Source: Billgrantia endophytica (lineage in GTDB: Bacteria; Pseudomonadota; Gammaproteobacteria; Pseudomonadales; Halomonadaceae). Taken from it: a DNA stretch of 64,000 bases. The position numbers and the translations under genes were made by a program. The notes under the pieces are model-generated. The model ran no database searches. It saw nothing but the letters and a program-made list of their open reading frames with translations, and was not told the origin of the DNA. The stretch covers positions 62,001 through 126,000 of the forward strand of contig NZ_PNRF01000037.1 in assembly GCF_002879615.1 (NCBI RefSeq). Reading direction: 5' to 3'. Shown here in pieces: positions 1-8,767 of the stretch; the stretch's first letter is position 1; every line of letters starts with the position of its first letter.

Positions 1-465
1 TACCAGGGGTTCGCTACCCTGGCGGATCCGCGCCAACCGTGCATCGTCCTCATCCAGGCCGGTCAATGCCATGATCTCTTCCAGGGTCATCTCGCCCATG
101 GTATCGAACGCGACTCCCAGCCGCTCGCGCCATACGGCTAGACGCTTGCGTATGAAAGCGATGTCCAGCCCCAGATTGCGCATGACGACGCCATCCGGGC
201 CAGGGGGCTCACGCTCCAGATGCGCATGACTCCAGGCCGGGGGCAAGCCGACAACGCTACCGTTCTCGGCAATGAAAGGCGTATCGCTGAGACCCAGCCG
301 TTGGCGTAATGGCAGCATTTCGGCCCTGGTACGACAGGTCACAGGGATCACCGGAACGCCCAGGGTCTTGAGGCGCAGCAGCCAGGGTCTGGCCTGCTGC
401 CAATCATAGCTGTCGTGATCGAGGAGCGAGCCATCGAGGTCGGTAAAGACCAGGCGGGGCTGCAT
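1..465 (-). CDS. yedP: mannosyl-3-phosphoglycerate phosphatase family HAD hydrolase (3' part cut off by window edge)
   Basis: The first 155 codons are visible; the C-terminus lies outside the window. The protein opens with the HAD motif I FTDLDGSLLDH (Asp9 and Asp11 as nucleophile and acid), then a motif II-like VTCRTRAEM and an IAENGSVV segment. This arrangement is typical of the HAD-IIB mannosyl-3-phosphoglycerate phosphatase/YedP group. Family members remove phosphate from mannosyl- or glucosyl-3-phosphoglycerate, giving the compatible solutes mannosylglycerate or glucosylglycerate. E. coli YedP has no firmly assigned substrate, so the osmolyte role here is inference. The ATG at 465 follows a GGACTCC stretch rather than a strong ribosome binding site. 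The partner synthase is not in view. Confidence 0.8.
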   Translation of the reverse strand, partial: MQPRLVFTDLDGSLLDHDSYDWQQARPWLLRLKTLGVPVIPVTCRTRAEMLPLRQRLGLSDTPFIAENGSVVGLPPAWSHAHLEREPPGPDGVVMRNLGLDIAFIRKRLAVWRERLGVAFDTMGEMTLEEIMALTGLDEDDARLARIRQGSEPLV

Positions 466-774
466 GGCGGAGTCCTGGAGTGGCGGAATCATCGACACGG
501 GATCACCAACGCGTTTCGGGTAGTTGCTCTATGCGTTGCAAAAGTCGCGCCAGCCCTGTGATAAGCACGTGATCGCAAGTGGCTGCGACGAACCGATGGG
601 TAGGCGGGATGACATACCCCGGCACCCTTCGCACCATGATTGTGCAGGCGAAGGCGCCACGGCGTGCGTCGACCGGGCGTTATCCCGCCCCGCAACGAGG
701 TGACGGGGCGGGGCGCAGAAAGTGCTACGGGCAGTCAGCGCAGAGCCAGGTGATGCAACGCGAGACCGGCGCGA
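466..774. other. intergenic region between glyA and the phosphatase gene
   Basis: These 309 bases hold no convincing gene; short open frames on both strands have arginine- and proline-rich translations typical of GC-rich noise. The only clear structure is the hairpin at 684-712. The minus-strand promoter of the phosphatase gene must lie either here or upstream of glyA; I could not pick out convincing -35/-10 boxes. Confidence 0.5.
684..712 (-). terminator. possible glyA terminator hairpin
   Basis: CCCGCCCCG at 684-692 and CGGGGCGGG at 704-712 form a perfect 9-bp GC stem with an 11-nt loop, 62 nt past the glyA stop codon. No T-run follows on the minus strand, so it may attenuate or protect a 3' end rather than terminate efficiently. 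Confidence 0.4.
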
Positions 775-2040
775 TCAGCGATAGACGGGGAAACGAGCGC
801 AGAGCGATTCGACCTTGCCCTTGACACTGCCTTCCAGGGTCGCGGTGTCTTCACCCTTGGCCATGGCATCGAGAATGTCGCAGATCCAGCCGGCCAGCTC
901 GCCGCATTCGGCTGTACCGAAGCCACGCGTGGTCACCGCCGGCGTGCCGATGCGCAGTCCCGAGGTGACGAACGGGCTCTGGGGATCGCCCGGCACGGCA
1001 TTCTTGTTGACGGTAATATGGGCGCGGCCCAGGGCGGCATCCGCATCCTTGCCGGTAAGGCCCTGCTTGATCAGCGACAGCAGGAACAGGTGGTCCTCGG
1101 TACCGCCGGAAACGATGTCGTAACCGCGCTCGATGAAAACCCCGGCCATGACCTGGGCATTCTTCACGACTTGCTGCTGGTAGGTCTTGAACCCAGGCTC
1201 CATGGCCTCCTTGAAGCAGATCGCCTTGGCCGCGATGACATGCTCCAGCGGACCACCCTGACCGCCCGGGAAGACGGCGGACTGCAGCTTCTTCTCGATG
1301 TCGGCGTCGCCCTCGGCAGAGAGGATCAGCCCACCGCGCGGTCCGCGAAGCGTCTTGTGGGTGGTGGTGGTGACCACATGGGCATGGGGCAGTGGGGTCG
1401 GGTAGACGCCGGCGGCCACCAGGCCGGCCACATGGGCCATGTCGACCAGCAGGTAGGCACCAACCTCATCAGCGATTTCACGAAACCTGGCCCAGTCGAT
1501 GATCTGGGAGTAGGCGGAGAAGCCGGCAATGATCATCTTCGGCTGGTGCTCACGAGCGAGTTTCGCGACTGCCTCGTAGTCGATGCGCCCGCTGTCGTCG
1601 ATGCCATACTGCACGGCGTTGTAGTGCTTGCCGGAGAAGTTCGGCTTGGCCCCGTGGGTAAGATGGCCGCCGGCGTCGAGACTCATGCCCAGCACGGTGT
1701 CGCCCGGCTTGACCAGCGCCTGGAAAACGGCGCTGTTGGCCTGCGAGCCGGAATGGGGCTGCACGTTGGCATAGCTGGCATCGAACAGCTGCTTGGCATA
1801 GTCGATGGCCAGCTGCTCGACGATATCCACGTACTCGCAGCCGCCGTAATAGCGCTTGCCGGGATAGCCTTCCGCATATTTATTGGTGAGCTGGCTGCCC
1901 TGGGCTTCCAGCACGCGGGGGCTGGCGTAGTTCTCGGAAGCGATCAGTTCGATGTGGGCTTCCTGGCGAGCGACCTCCTTCTGCATCGCATCGAACAGGA
2001 CATCATCGAAACCGGCAATCTGCATGTCACGGCTGAACAT
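775..2040 (-). CDS. glyA: serine hydroxymethyltransferase
   Basis: Cytosolic PLP enzyme that interconverts serine and glycine while loading tetrahydrofolate with a one-carbon unit, the main C1 source of the cell. The 421-residue product has the N-terminal substrate stretch [20 protein letters not shown], the glycine-rich [10 protein letters not shown], and the cofactor motif [14 protein letters not shown]. Its Schiff-base lysine is residue 229, the same number as in E. coli GlyA. The ATG at 2040 gives the family N-terminus [12 protein letters not shown]; an in-frame start 21 bases upstream would add a tail that is not conserved. It appears monocistronic. Downstream is a GC hairpin at 684-712, and a palindromic element lies upstream at 2156-2297. 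Confidence 0.98.
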   Translation of the reverse strand: MFSRDMQIAGFDDVLFDAMQKEVARQEAHIELIASENYASPRVLEAQGSQLTNKYAEGYPGKRYYGGCEYVDIVEQLAIDYAKQLFDASYANVQPHSGSQANSAVFQALVKPGDTVLGMSLDAGGHLTHGAKPNFSGKHYNAVQYGIDDSGRIDYEAVAKLAREHQPKMIIAGFSAYSQIIDWARFREIADEVGAYLLVDMAHVAGLVAAGVYPTPLPHAHVVTTTTHKTLRGPRGGLILSAEGDADIEKKLQSAVFPGGQGGPLEHVIAAKAICFKEAMEPGFKTYQQQVVKNAQVMAGVFIERGYDIVSGGTEDHLFLLSLIKQGLTGKDADAALGRAHITVNKNAVPGDPQSPFVTSGLRIGTPAVTTRGFGTAECGELAGWICDILDAMAKGEDTATLEGSVKGKVESLCARFPVYR

Positions 2041-2155
2041 CGGCGGGAAACCTCGCATCACGGGGAGAGTCTGGGCCCGCCATGATACCCCAGCCCATGA
2101 CGGCTTTCACATGAAAGGCCGTCATGGGAAGTTCAGAATTTCTCATGCGGGGTTT

Positions 2156-2297
2156 GGACTTGGTACGAAAGGTCGACGAGCGATGGTCAGACAAGGCAAA
2201 AATCGGCAAAAAGACGGAGTTTACGTGGTGTAAATGAGTACTTTGAGCCGATTTTTAACGCTGTATGGGCGAGCGCAGACAGTGTTCGTACAAATCC
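2156..2297. repeat. 142-bp imperfect palindromic intergenic element
   Basis: Three nested inverted repeats share one centre near 2227. The ends are GGACTTGGTACGAA (2156-2169) and, reversed, GGATTTGTACGAAC (2284-2297). The middle arms are AAAAATCGGC (2198-2207) and GCCGATTTTT (2247-2256), perfect over 10 bp. The core is TTTAC-GTGGT-GTAAA (2220-2234). It lies between the divergent glyA upstream side and the stop codon of the next minus-strand gene, has lower GC than its flanks and contains no sensible reading frame. It looks like a dispersed palindromic repeat (MITE- or BIME-like) or a structured transcript. I see no second copy in this window. Confidence 0.6.
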
Positions 2298-2308
2298 TAG
2301 TCGCGGAT

Positions 2309-3724
2309 TCAGCGGGTTTCCACGGTCATGGAGAGCTTGTCGGGCAGCCCCAGCGGATCCTCGGTATAGGTCGCCATGTTGCTTTCCGCCGGCAGGGCAA
2401 GGCTGATTTCCAGCTCATCGGCCGTGCCATCCAGCAGTTCGACCAACCCCAGGAGAACGGACTGAACCTGAGGGCCGAACATCATGCCGAAGCCCTGGGC
2501 CTGTGTGCGGGCCTGCTCGATGTACTGCGCCTCGGTCACCCCTTCCATGGCCGCTCCCAGGGTGGCCAGGCGGCCGAACAGGCCCTGGTTGGACAGGGTC
2601 AGGCGTATGTCGCCGCCCAGTAGCGTGGCGGTTTCCAGCCAGTCCACGTCGGCGAAGACATCGGCGGGTGTCACGCCGTCCGGCAGTACCACGGGCAGGT
2701 TGATGTCGAGCACCAGGCGCAGGGCATCCTGAATGGTGATCCGGCTGTCGCTCAGCAAAATGCTGCGACCGCCCTCCTCTTCCCAGTCCCCCAGGAACGC
2801 GGCATCCAGGCGCAGCTTGCCGGTGCCATCGGTCAGCACGTTGCTGACCATGCGCAGTTCGGTCCGCTCATCCGCCGGGGCCTGCTCGATCATGCGTGCC
2901 AGGTCGATATGCAACTCCTCGAGTCGCAGGCCGCCCTGTCCATCGCTGAAGTCGCCATCGACATCCAGCAGCGCCAGGCTACCCACCAGCCGGTCGGAAT
3001 CGACGGTAACGTCGCGAACGACCAGCGAATCCAGCTGTTCTTCTCCCTCCACATCGAGCCCGGTCAGCCCTTCGAAACGCAGGGAAGCGAGCTTGAAGGA
3101 ACCGGAACCAAACTCATCCAGGTTCTCTCCCGAGCCCGACACCCCGGTCATCTCCAGCATGCCGATGGCATCGTGGGCAAGCGACTCGCCACGGACCTGG
3201 TCGATGGTCATGTGCCCTTGGCTGGCGGTGAACGGGGTGCCGTAGAACAAGTCCTCGGCAATTTCCGAAGCCAGGTCGATGACGATATCGTCGATGGTCA
3301 GGCTGCCGATGCGGATCTCTTCCGGCGACAGGGTGTCGTCGAGGGGGAACACCGCGCGGGAGGGCTGTCCCAGAACGATGCGAGCGGCACTCATCAGCAT
3401 CAGATCGGTGAGAGAGTCCTCTATCCTCACGCCTTCCAGCGTCACTTCGTCGGGGCTATCGTAATCACCGCTGACCACATAGCGGTCGATGATGAGCCGC
3501 TCTCCCTCCTCGGATTCGAAGACGACGTCTTCGGCGGTGACGCGGGAACGCAGCATGGCGCTGGAGACGTCTCCCAGTTCGACGCTGCCGTAGCCACCGA
3601 ACAGGGTGCGGAGGTCGGTCTCGAGACGCTCGGCGTCGGCGACGGCTGCGCTTGAAGCCCCCATCAGCGTAGCGAAAGCCAGGACACTACCGAAGCGCAA
3701 GGCCCCCGGGCATGTTGCATTCAT
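2309..3724 (-). CDS. exported protein of unknown function, 471 residues
   Basis: I do not recognise a named family. The N-terminus has a signal-peptide pattern: a basic start, a hydrophobic run (FGSVLAFATLMGA) and a small-residue cleavage region around SSAAVADA near residue 30. The mature part is acidic and rich in alternating hydrophobic strands and repeated leucine/aspartate phrases such as 'VRDVTVDSDRLVGSLALLDVDGD', reminiscent of beta-helical or AsmA/DUF945-like periplasmic proteins. The ATG at 3724 follows a strong GGGGAGG site, so the start is well supported. It stands alone downstream of ybbP, with an 86-base gap. Function unknown; the cell-envelope location is inferred only from the signal peptide. 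Confidence 0.8.
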   Translation of the reverse strand: MNATCPGALRFGSVLAFATLMGASSAAVADAERLETDLRTLFGGYGSVELGDVSSAMLRSRVTAEDVVFESEEGERLIIDRYVVSGDYDSPDEVTLEGVRIEDSLTDLMLMSAARIVLGQPSRAVFPLDDTLSPEEIRIGSLTIDDIVIDLASEIAEDLFYGTPFTASQGHMTIDQVRGESLAHDAIGMLEMTGVSGSGENLDEFGSGSFKLASLRFEGLTGLDVEGEEQLDSLVVRDVTVDSDRLVGSLALLDVDGDFSDGQGGLRLEELHIDLARMIEQAPADERTELRMVSNVLTDGTGKLRLDAAFLGDWEEEGGRSILLSDSRITIQDALRLVLDINLPVVLPDGVTPADVFADVDWLETATLLGGDIRLTLSNQGLFGRLATLGAAMEGVTEAQYIEQARTQAQGFGMMFGPQVQSVLLGLVELLDGTADELEISLALPAESNMATYTEDPLGLPDKLSMTVETR

Positions 3725-3810
3725 TCGATGTCACCTCCCCTGTGAAGAATCTTTGTAAGACAGCGGGCCGGGGACCGCCGCCTTTACATAGTGTAACCAG
3801 AAAGCCCCGC

Positions 3811-6426
3811 TCATGCCTCCCCGAGCAGCCCCAGGCTGGCGGCGGGGGCCTGACGGCGCAGGCTGCGTGACAAGGCATGGCCGATGGCGCCGATCAACAG
3901 CGCCCCGCCAAGAGGAAGCACGACCCATAGCCACAGGTGCAGGCGCGGCGCGAGGTCGAACCACGCCATGTAGATGCCCGCCGTCGCCAGCTCCGCCAGC
4001 AGCGCCCCCATCAAGCCACTGGCCAGCCCCAGGATGGCGAACTCGGCGCCTTGAACACGCGAAATCAGACGATTGCCGGCACCGAACACGCGCAGCAGGC
4101 CGCTCTCATGAGCGCGCATCGGGCGACTGGCGGTCAGTGCGGCATAGAGCACGCTGACTCCGGCCAACAGCACGAACGCCAGCACCAGTTCCACGGCTCG
4201 GGTGACCTGGGTCAACACCTCGCGAACCTGTGCCAGGATGGCATCGACATTGAGCAGCGATACCCCCGGAAATGCCTGGACCAATCGACGCAGCGTCTCT
4301 GTCTGGCCTCCATCCAGGTGGAAGGCGGTGATATAGCTGTGGCCGAAGCGTTCGAGCACGTCGGGCGGAAAGATCACGAAGAAATTGGGTCGGAAGCTGT
4401 CCCAGTCCAGGTTTCGCAGGCTGGCAATCTCGCCGATTATCGCTTCGCCGCCAATGGTGAAGGTAATCCGGTCGCCAAGCCCGAGCCCCAGGCGTTCGGC
4501 CAGGCCGTCCTCCACGGAAATCGGCACCATCACCTCGCCCGGCTCGGCATCCACGGCACCCAGCCAGCCAGACGCCGCATCGTCATTCGCCAACTCGTCG
4601 AACCACTCGCCGGCCACCAGGCGATTGCCTTCGGGCAGGTTCTCCTGCCAGGTCAGGTTGAGCTCCCGGCGCAGCGAGCCATCACCACGCGCCTCCACCG
4701 GCACCGCCTCACCCGGCGTCTGGTCGTTGATGGCACTGATGCGCCCACGCACCATGGGGTAGAGCGCGGTTCGGTCATCGGCCGCCTCCTCCAGGGTCTC
4801 GACGAAGGCGTCGCGCTCCCCGGGCTGGATATTGATGGCAAAGTAGTTCGGGGTGTCTTCCGGCAGCTGTGCCTCCCAGGTGGTCAGCAGGTCGCCACGC
4901 ACCAGGGCGATCATTGCCATGGCGAAGAAAGTGACGGCAAACGCCAGCAACTGCCCCAGGCTGGCGCTGCGCCGGCGAGCCAGTTGCCTTCCCCCCAGGC
5001 GCACCGCCTGGGACAGTTCGGCGCCGTTGCCGCTGCCGTGAGGCAAACGCGACGCCAGGCGCAGCACCAGGGCGAGCAACAGCAGCCCCAGCCCCCACAG
5101 CACCACCAGCATCACCAGACCACCCACCAGCAGCGCGGCGGCAAGGGCCAGATCGCCGGAGTAGAGCCATAGCAGGCCACCGAAGACCAGGCTGGCGACG
5201 AGCACCACCAGCCAGGCGGAAGCCGGCAGGGGGTCAAGTTCGCGACGCAACACCTTCAAGGCACTGACCCGCTTGAGGCGAAGCAGGGTCGGCCCGGCAA
5301 AACCGACCAGCACGGCCAGGGCCGTGAGCACGCCGAGCAGAAGCGGCAGCATCCCCGGCGGCGGCAACTCCATGGGCAGGAAGGTCATCAGCAGGCGCAA
5401 CAGCACGGCCTGGCCGATCAATCCGAGCAGGGCACCAAGGGCCGAGGCCACCAGCGCCAGCCACAGCAGCTGCAGGGCAAAGAGCCGGGTCAGTTCACGC
5501 TGGGTGGCGCCAAAGCAGCGCAGCAGTGCCGCGGTGTCCAAGTGGCGCTCCACATAGCGTCGGGTGGCCATGGCCACGGCGACACCGGCAAGCAATACCG
5601 CCGCCAAGCCGGCCAGGCTCAGGTATCTCTCGGCTCGCTCCAGCGCATTCCCCAGCTGGGGACGATCGCGACGGACATCACGCACCTCCACGCCATCCCG
5701 GGCCAGCTGCCGCAGTCGTGGAGCCAGGGCATCCAGGGCTCCCGCTTCGCCCGCACCCAACAGGGTATGACTGACCCGGGACCCCGCCTGGACCAGGTTG
5801 CTGGCCACCAGGTCATCCGCGTGTATCATGAGCCGCGGGTTGAAGTTGCCGAAGCCACCGGACTGGTCCGGCTCCCGCTCGACCAGCCCGGCAACGGTCA
5901 ACGCGGTATCGCCCACCTGCAACCGGTCCCCCACACCGGCATCCAGCAGCAGTGCCAGGCGGGGTGCCAGCCAGGCTTCGCCAGGAGCGGGCCCACGGGC
6001 GACGGTCTCCGGCCCCTCCCCCAGGTCCACGTGCACGTTGCCATAGAGCGGATAGCGGTCATCCACCGCCTTGAGACTTGCCGGCTGGAACGCCTCCTCG
6101 TGGCTGACCATGGTGACCATGCCGACCTGGTCACTGAGAGACAGCCCGGCCTCCTCCAGCGTGCGACGCAGTTCGCCATCGAATGGTCGACTCTGCTCCA
6201 GCACCAGATCACCGCCCAGCAGCTGTCCGGCCTGGCGGGTCAGGCCCCGATCGAGTCGATCCAGAAAGAAGCCGATCATGGTGGACGCCGCCACGGCCAG
6301 CGCCAGGGCGAAAAAGAGGGCTCGCACGTCACTGGCTCGCAGATCGCGCAAGAGCCCGCGGGCGGAAAGCCGCAGCACGCGCCGGGCGCTGCCGGCTGTC
6401 GACGGCTGAGAGATGGCCTCGCTCAT
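3811..6426 (-). CDS. ybbP: YbbP-type FtsX-family ABC transporter permease
   Basis: Large inner-membrane protein (871 residues; E. coli YbbP is about 800) with the MacB/FtsX permease layout. One membrane helix near residues 38-55 is followed by a big periplasmic domain. A cluster of helices comes around residues 265-490, then a second periplasmic domain, then three C-terminal helices around 745-850. Members of this family couple cytosolic ATP hydrolysis to mechanical work on envelope lipids or proteins rather than simple import. Its ATG overlaps the ybbA stop (ATGA), so it is translationally coupled to its ATPase. The gene pair next to divergent tesA matches the E. coli order tesA/ybbA-ybbP. 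The substrate is not established. Confidence 0.9.
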   Translation of the reverse strand: MSEAISQPSTAGSARRVLRLSARGLLRDLRASDVRALFFALALAVAASTMIGFFLDRLDRGLTRQAGQLLGGDLVLEQSRPFDGELRRTLEEAGLSLSDQVGMVTMVSHEEAFQPASLKAVDDRYPLYGNVHVDLGEGPETVARGPAPGEAWLAPRLALLLDAGVGDRLQVGDTALTVAGLVEREPDQSGGFGNFNPRLMIHADDLVASNLVQAGSRVSHTLLGAGEAGALDALAPRLRQLARDGVEVRDVRRDRPQLGNALERAERYLSLAGLAAVLLAGVAVAMATRRYVERHLDTAALLRCFGATQRELTRLFALQLLWLALVASALGALLGLIGQAVLLRLLMTFLPMELPPPGMLPLLLGVLTALAVLVGFAGPTLLRLKRVSALKVLRRELDPLPASAWLVVLVASLVFGGLLWLYSGDLALAAALLVGGLVMLVVLWGLGLLLLALVLRLASRLPHGSGNGAELSQAVRLGGRQLARRRSASLGQLLAFAVTFFAMAMIALVRGDLLTTWEAQLPEDTPNYFAINIQPGERDAFVETLEEAADDRTALYPMVRGRISAINDQTPGEAVPVEARGDGSLRRELNLTWQENLPEGNRLVAGEWFDELANDDAASGWLGAVDAEPGEVMVPISVEDGLAERLGLGLGDRITFTIGGEAIIGEIASLRNLDWDSFRPNFFVIFPPDVLERFGHSYITAFHLDGGQTETLRRLVQAFPGVSLLNVDAILAQVREVLTQVTRAVELVLAFVLLAGVSVLYAALTASRPMRAHESGLLRVFGAGNRLISRVQGAEFAILGLASGLMGALLAELATAGIYMAWFDLAPRLHLWLWVVLPLGGALLIGAIGHALSRSLRRQAPAASLGLLGEA

Positions 6427-7157
6427 GCGCCCACCTCGTCACGGGACGTCTCGACCAGCCGACCCTCCTCCAGTCGCAGACAGCGGTCACAGCGGCGTGC
6501 CAGGGCGTGGTCATGGGTCACCAGCACCAGGGTGGTGCCGGCTTCCCGGTTGAGCTGGAACAGCAGGTCGATGATACGGGCGCCGGTGGCCTGGTCCAGA
6601 TTGCCGGTTGGCTCGTCGGCGAAGACCAGCTCCGGCCCGGTGACGAAGGCCCGGGCCAGCGCCACCCGCTGCTGCTCGCCACCGGAAAGCTGCTTGGGCA
6701 GGTGCTCCAGGCGTTCGGCCAGGCCTACCCGAGTCAGCCAGTCGCGCGCCCGCGTTGCGGTATCGCTCAGCGGTGACAGCTCCAGCGGCAACAGCACGTT
6801 TTCCAGCGCGGTGAGTGTCGGCAGCAGTTGGAAGTTCTGGAACACGAACCCGACTCGTCCGGCACGCAGCCGAGCACGGCCATCCTCGTCCAGGGCGCCG
6901 AGCGCCTGGCCGAACAGTTCGAGTTCACCATGGGTCGGCTGGTCGAGGCCGGCCAGCAGGCCGAGCAGCGTCGACTTGCCCACGCCGCTCTGCCCGACGA
7001 TCGCCACGCTTTCGCCAGGGAACACTTGGAGGTCTAGACCACTCAGAATGGTGAGCCGCCGCTCGCCGCTCACGACCTGCTTGGCCAGGCCTGTGGCGTG
7101 TAGAATTGGCACAGCATCGCGAGTCGAAACAGCATCACGAGTCGAGGAGTGGGACAT
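6423..7157 (-). CDS. ybbA: YbbA-type ABC transporter ATP-binding protein
   Basis: LolD/MacB-class ATPase partner of YbbP, 244 residues from the ATG at 7157. It has Walker A GQSGVGKST, signature LSGGEQQR, Walker B LVFADEPTGNLD and the switch histidine in LVTHDH, all in order. Its sequence runs closely with E. coli YbbA, including the ending RCDRCLRLEEG. The N-terminus contains an STRDAV duplication encoded by an 18-bp tandem repeat (7111-7145). An upstream TTG at 7175 or an internal GTG at the PILHATGL codons are other possible starts. The ATG chosen here overlaps, on the opposite strand, the ATG of tesA. Confidence 0.93.
   Translation of the reverse strand: MSHSSTRDAVSTRDAVPILHATGLAKQVVSGERRLTILSGLDLQVFPGESVAIVGQSGVGKSTLLGLLAGLDQPTHGELELFGQALGALDEDGRARLRAGRVGFVFQNFQLLPTLTALENVLLPLELSPLSDTATRARDWLTRVGLAERLEHLPKQLSGGEQQRVALARAFVTGPELVFADEPTGNLDQATGARIIDLLFQLNREAGTTLVLVTHDHALARRCDRCLRLEEGRLVETSRDEVGA
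7111..7145. repeat. 18-bp tandem duplication inside the ybbA start region
   Basis: ACAGCATCGCGAGTCGA (7111-7127) is repeated as ACAGCATCACGAGTCGA (7129-7145), with one mismatch and a period of 18. It keeps the ybbA frame and duplicates STRDAV at the protein N-terminus. It also covers the region that would hold the tesA promoter. Confidence 0.75.
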
Positions 7158-7872
7158 GGTGGAAGGCTTCCCCAATGGTTGGATTCATACGTATCGCGGC
7201 TGGGCTCACGCATTCCTGAGCAAGCCGCGCAGGTTCGGTACCATGCTTCTGTGCGCCCTGCTGTGGCTGACGGCCCCTCTGGCCCTGGCCGCCGAACGCC
7301 CGCTGGTCCTGGTCATGGGCGACAGTCTGAGTGCCGCCTATGGCATCGAGCAGGACGAGGGCTGGGTCAGTTTGCTGGAAGCGCGCCTCGACGGAAAGGC
7401 GCACGTGGTCAATGCCAGCATCAGTGGTGAGACGAGCAGTGGCGGCGCAAGCCGCCTCCCCGAGCTACTCGGACAGCATGAGCCGGACATTGTTCTGCTG
7501 GAACTGGGCGGCAACGACGGCTTGCGTGGCCTGCCACCCGCACAGCTCAAGACCAACCTGGCCGACATGATCGAGGCCAGCCAGCAGGCCGAAGCCGAGG
7601 TGCTGCTGCTTGGCATCGACATCCCCCCGAACTACGGCCAGACCTATCGTGATGCCTTTACCGGTGTCTTCACCCGGCTTGCCGATACCTACGATGTGGC
7701 CCTGGTTCCCTTCCTGCTCGAGGGTGTCGCACTCGAGGATGGCATGATGCAGAGCGACGGCATTCACCCGACGAGCATCGCCCAGCCGGTGCTGCTCGAC
7801 AACGTCTGGCCGGAGCTCGAAGCGCTGCTGGAGCGCAACGGCGTGCAGTTGGCCGACGTCAATCATGACTGA
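7156..7872 (+). CDS. tesA: GDSL-type esterase TesA (thioesterase I / lysophospholipase L1 family)
   Basis: Periplasmic SGNH hydrolase acting on acyl-CoA thioesters, lysophospholipids and small esters in E. coli. Block I MGDSLSAAYG contains the catalytic serine (residue 57 with this start), block III is LELGGNDGLRG, and block V is SDGIHPT with the catalytic Asp and His. A signal peptide (MLLCALLWLTAPLALAAE) precedes the domain. The ATG at 7156 has a strong GAGGAG site six bases upstream but gives an unusually long 29-residue n-region. The ATG at 7243 gives 209 residues, like E. coli TesA, but has only a weak site. The 3' end overlaps the converging DMT permease gene by 14 bases. Confidence 0.92.
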   Translation: MVEGFPNGWIHTYRGWAHAFLSKPRRFGTMLLCALLWLTAPLALAAERPLVLVMGDSLSAAYGIEQDEGWVSLLEARLDGKAHVVNASISGETSSGGASRLPELLGQHEPDIVLLELGGNDGLRGLPPAQLKTNLADMIEASQQAEAEVLLLGIDIPPNYGQTYRDAFTGVFTRLADTYDVALVPFLLEGVALEDGMMQSDGIHPTSIAQPVLLDNVWPELEALLERNGVQLADVNHD

Positions 7873-8767
7873 CCGCCGGTACCGGATGCTTCTGCCACTG
7901 CTGCAGCCCCAGCCCCCCGAGTATCAGGACGAGCCCGACCAGAGTGGAGGCCAGGATCGGTTCGCCCACCACCAGGAAGAGCAGGACCAGTGAGACCGGC
8001 GGCGAGAGGAAGATCAGGTTGGATATCTTGGCCGTGCGCGAAACCTTGTGCACGGCCAACTGCCACAGCACGAAGGCGATGCCCATCTCGAACAGCCCCA
8101 CATAGAACCCCGAGGCAAACCCCGCCCAGCCGTACCAAGACAGGCCCGGCCCCAGCAGCATCAACGCCGTGAGCACCGGCAAGGCAACGCTGAAGTTCTG
8201 CCACTGGGCGATCAGGGGCGGGCGGGGGTCGCGTGCATTGAGCAGCCAGTAGAGTGCCCACAGCAGGGTCGAGACCAGCGCCAGCCCTACCCCGACGGGG
8301 TCGGCAAAGGCCACATCGAACACCGCCCCGCGGGTGGCGATGACCCACACGCCCGAGTATGCGATCAATCCGGCCAGTACATCGGTACGGGTCAGGCGCT
8401 GCCCGAGTACGGGCACGGCCAGGATCGCCATGGCCAGCGCCCAGGTATAGTTCAAGGCCATGGCCTCCTGTCCAGGCAACCGGTCATAGGCACCGAACAG
8501 CACCAGATAGTACGCCACCGGGTTCATCAACCCGGCCCAGGCCGCCGTTCGCCAGCCGCTCGTGAGCGCCTGGCCCAGCAGTCCCTTCCGGGCCACCAGC
8601 GCCCCCATCAACGCCCAGGAGACCAGCGAGGCGAGCCAGATCAGCTCCAGCGGCGACATGTGCGAGAGCGCCACCTTGAAGGCCGTGGCCACCGTGGACC
8701 AAAGGGCCACGGCACCCAGTCCGAACAGTATGGCCTGGCGGTCGCCGGTCATGGCGGTGGAACTCAT
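7859..8767 (-). CDS. EamA-family DMT superfamily permease
   Basis: Inner-membrane protein of 302 residues with about ten hydrophobic segments arranged as two EamA halves. The first half starts FGLGAVALWSTVATAFKVAL; the second ends in VVGEPILASTLVGLVLILGGLGL, the usual last-helix signature of this family. Such carriers export or import small metabolites (amino acids, nucleobases, vitamins); nothing in the sequence fixes the substrate. The ATG overlaps the stop of the upstream SelW-like gene by four bases, so the two are co-translated. It converges with tesA. Confidence 0.88.
   Translation of the reverse strand: MSSTAMTGDRQAILFGLGAVALWSTVATAFKVALSHMSPLELIWLASLVSWALMGALVARKGLLGQALTSGWRTAAWAGLMNPVAYYLVLFGAYDRLPGQEAMALNYTWALAMAILAVPVLGQRLTRTDVLAGLIAYSGVWVIATRGAVFDVAFADPVGVGLALVSTLLWALYWLLNARDPRPPLIAQWQNFSVALPVLTALMLLGPGLSWYGWAGFASGFYVGLFEMGIAFVLWQLAVHKVSRTAKISNLIFLSPPVSLVLLFLVVGEPILASTLVGLVLILGGLGLQQWQKHPVPAVSHD

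Noticed and set aside
1018..2085. Long plus-strand open frame opposite glyA (355 codons)
   Set aside because: Antisense shadow of a highly conserved gene in GC-rich DNA; no ribosome binding site and no family features.
5542..7155. Plus-strand frame running into tesA, which could suggest a longer tesA or a fusion
   Set aside because: The upstream part is antisense to ybbP and ybbA; tesA begins at 7156 or 7243.
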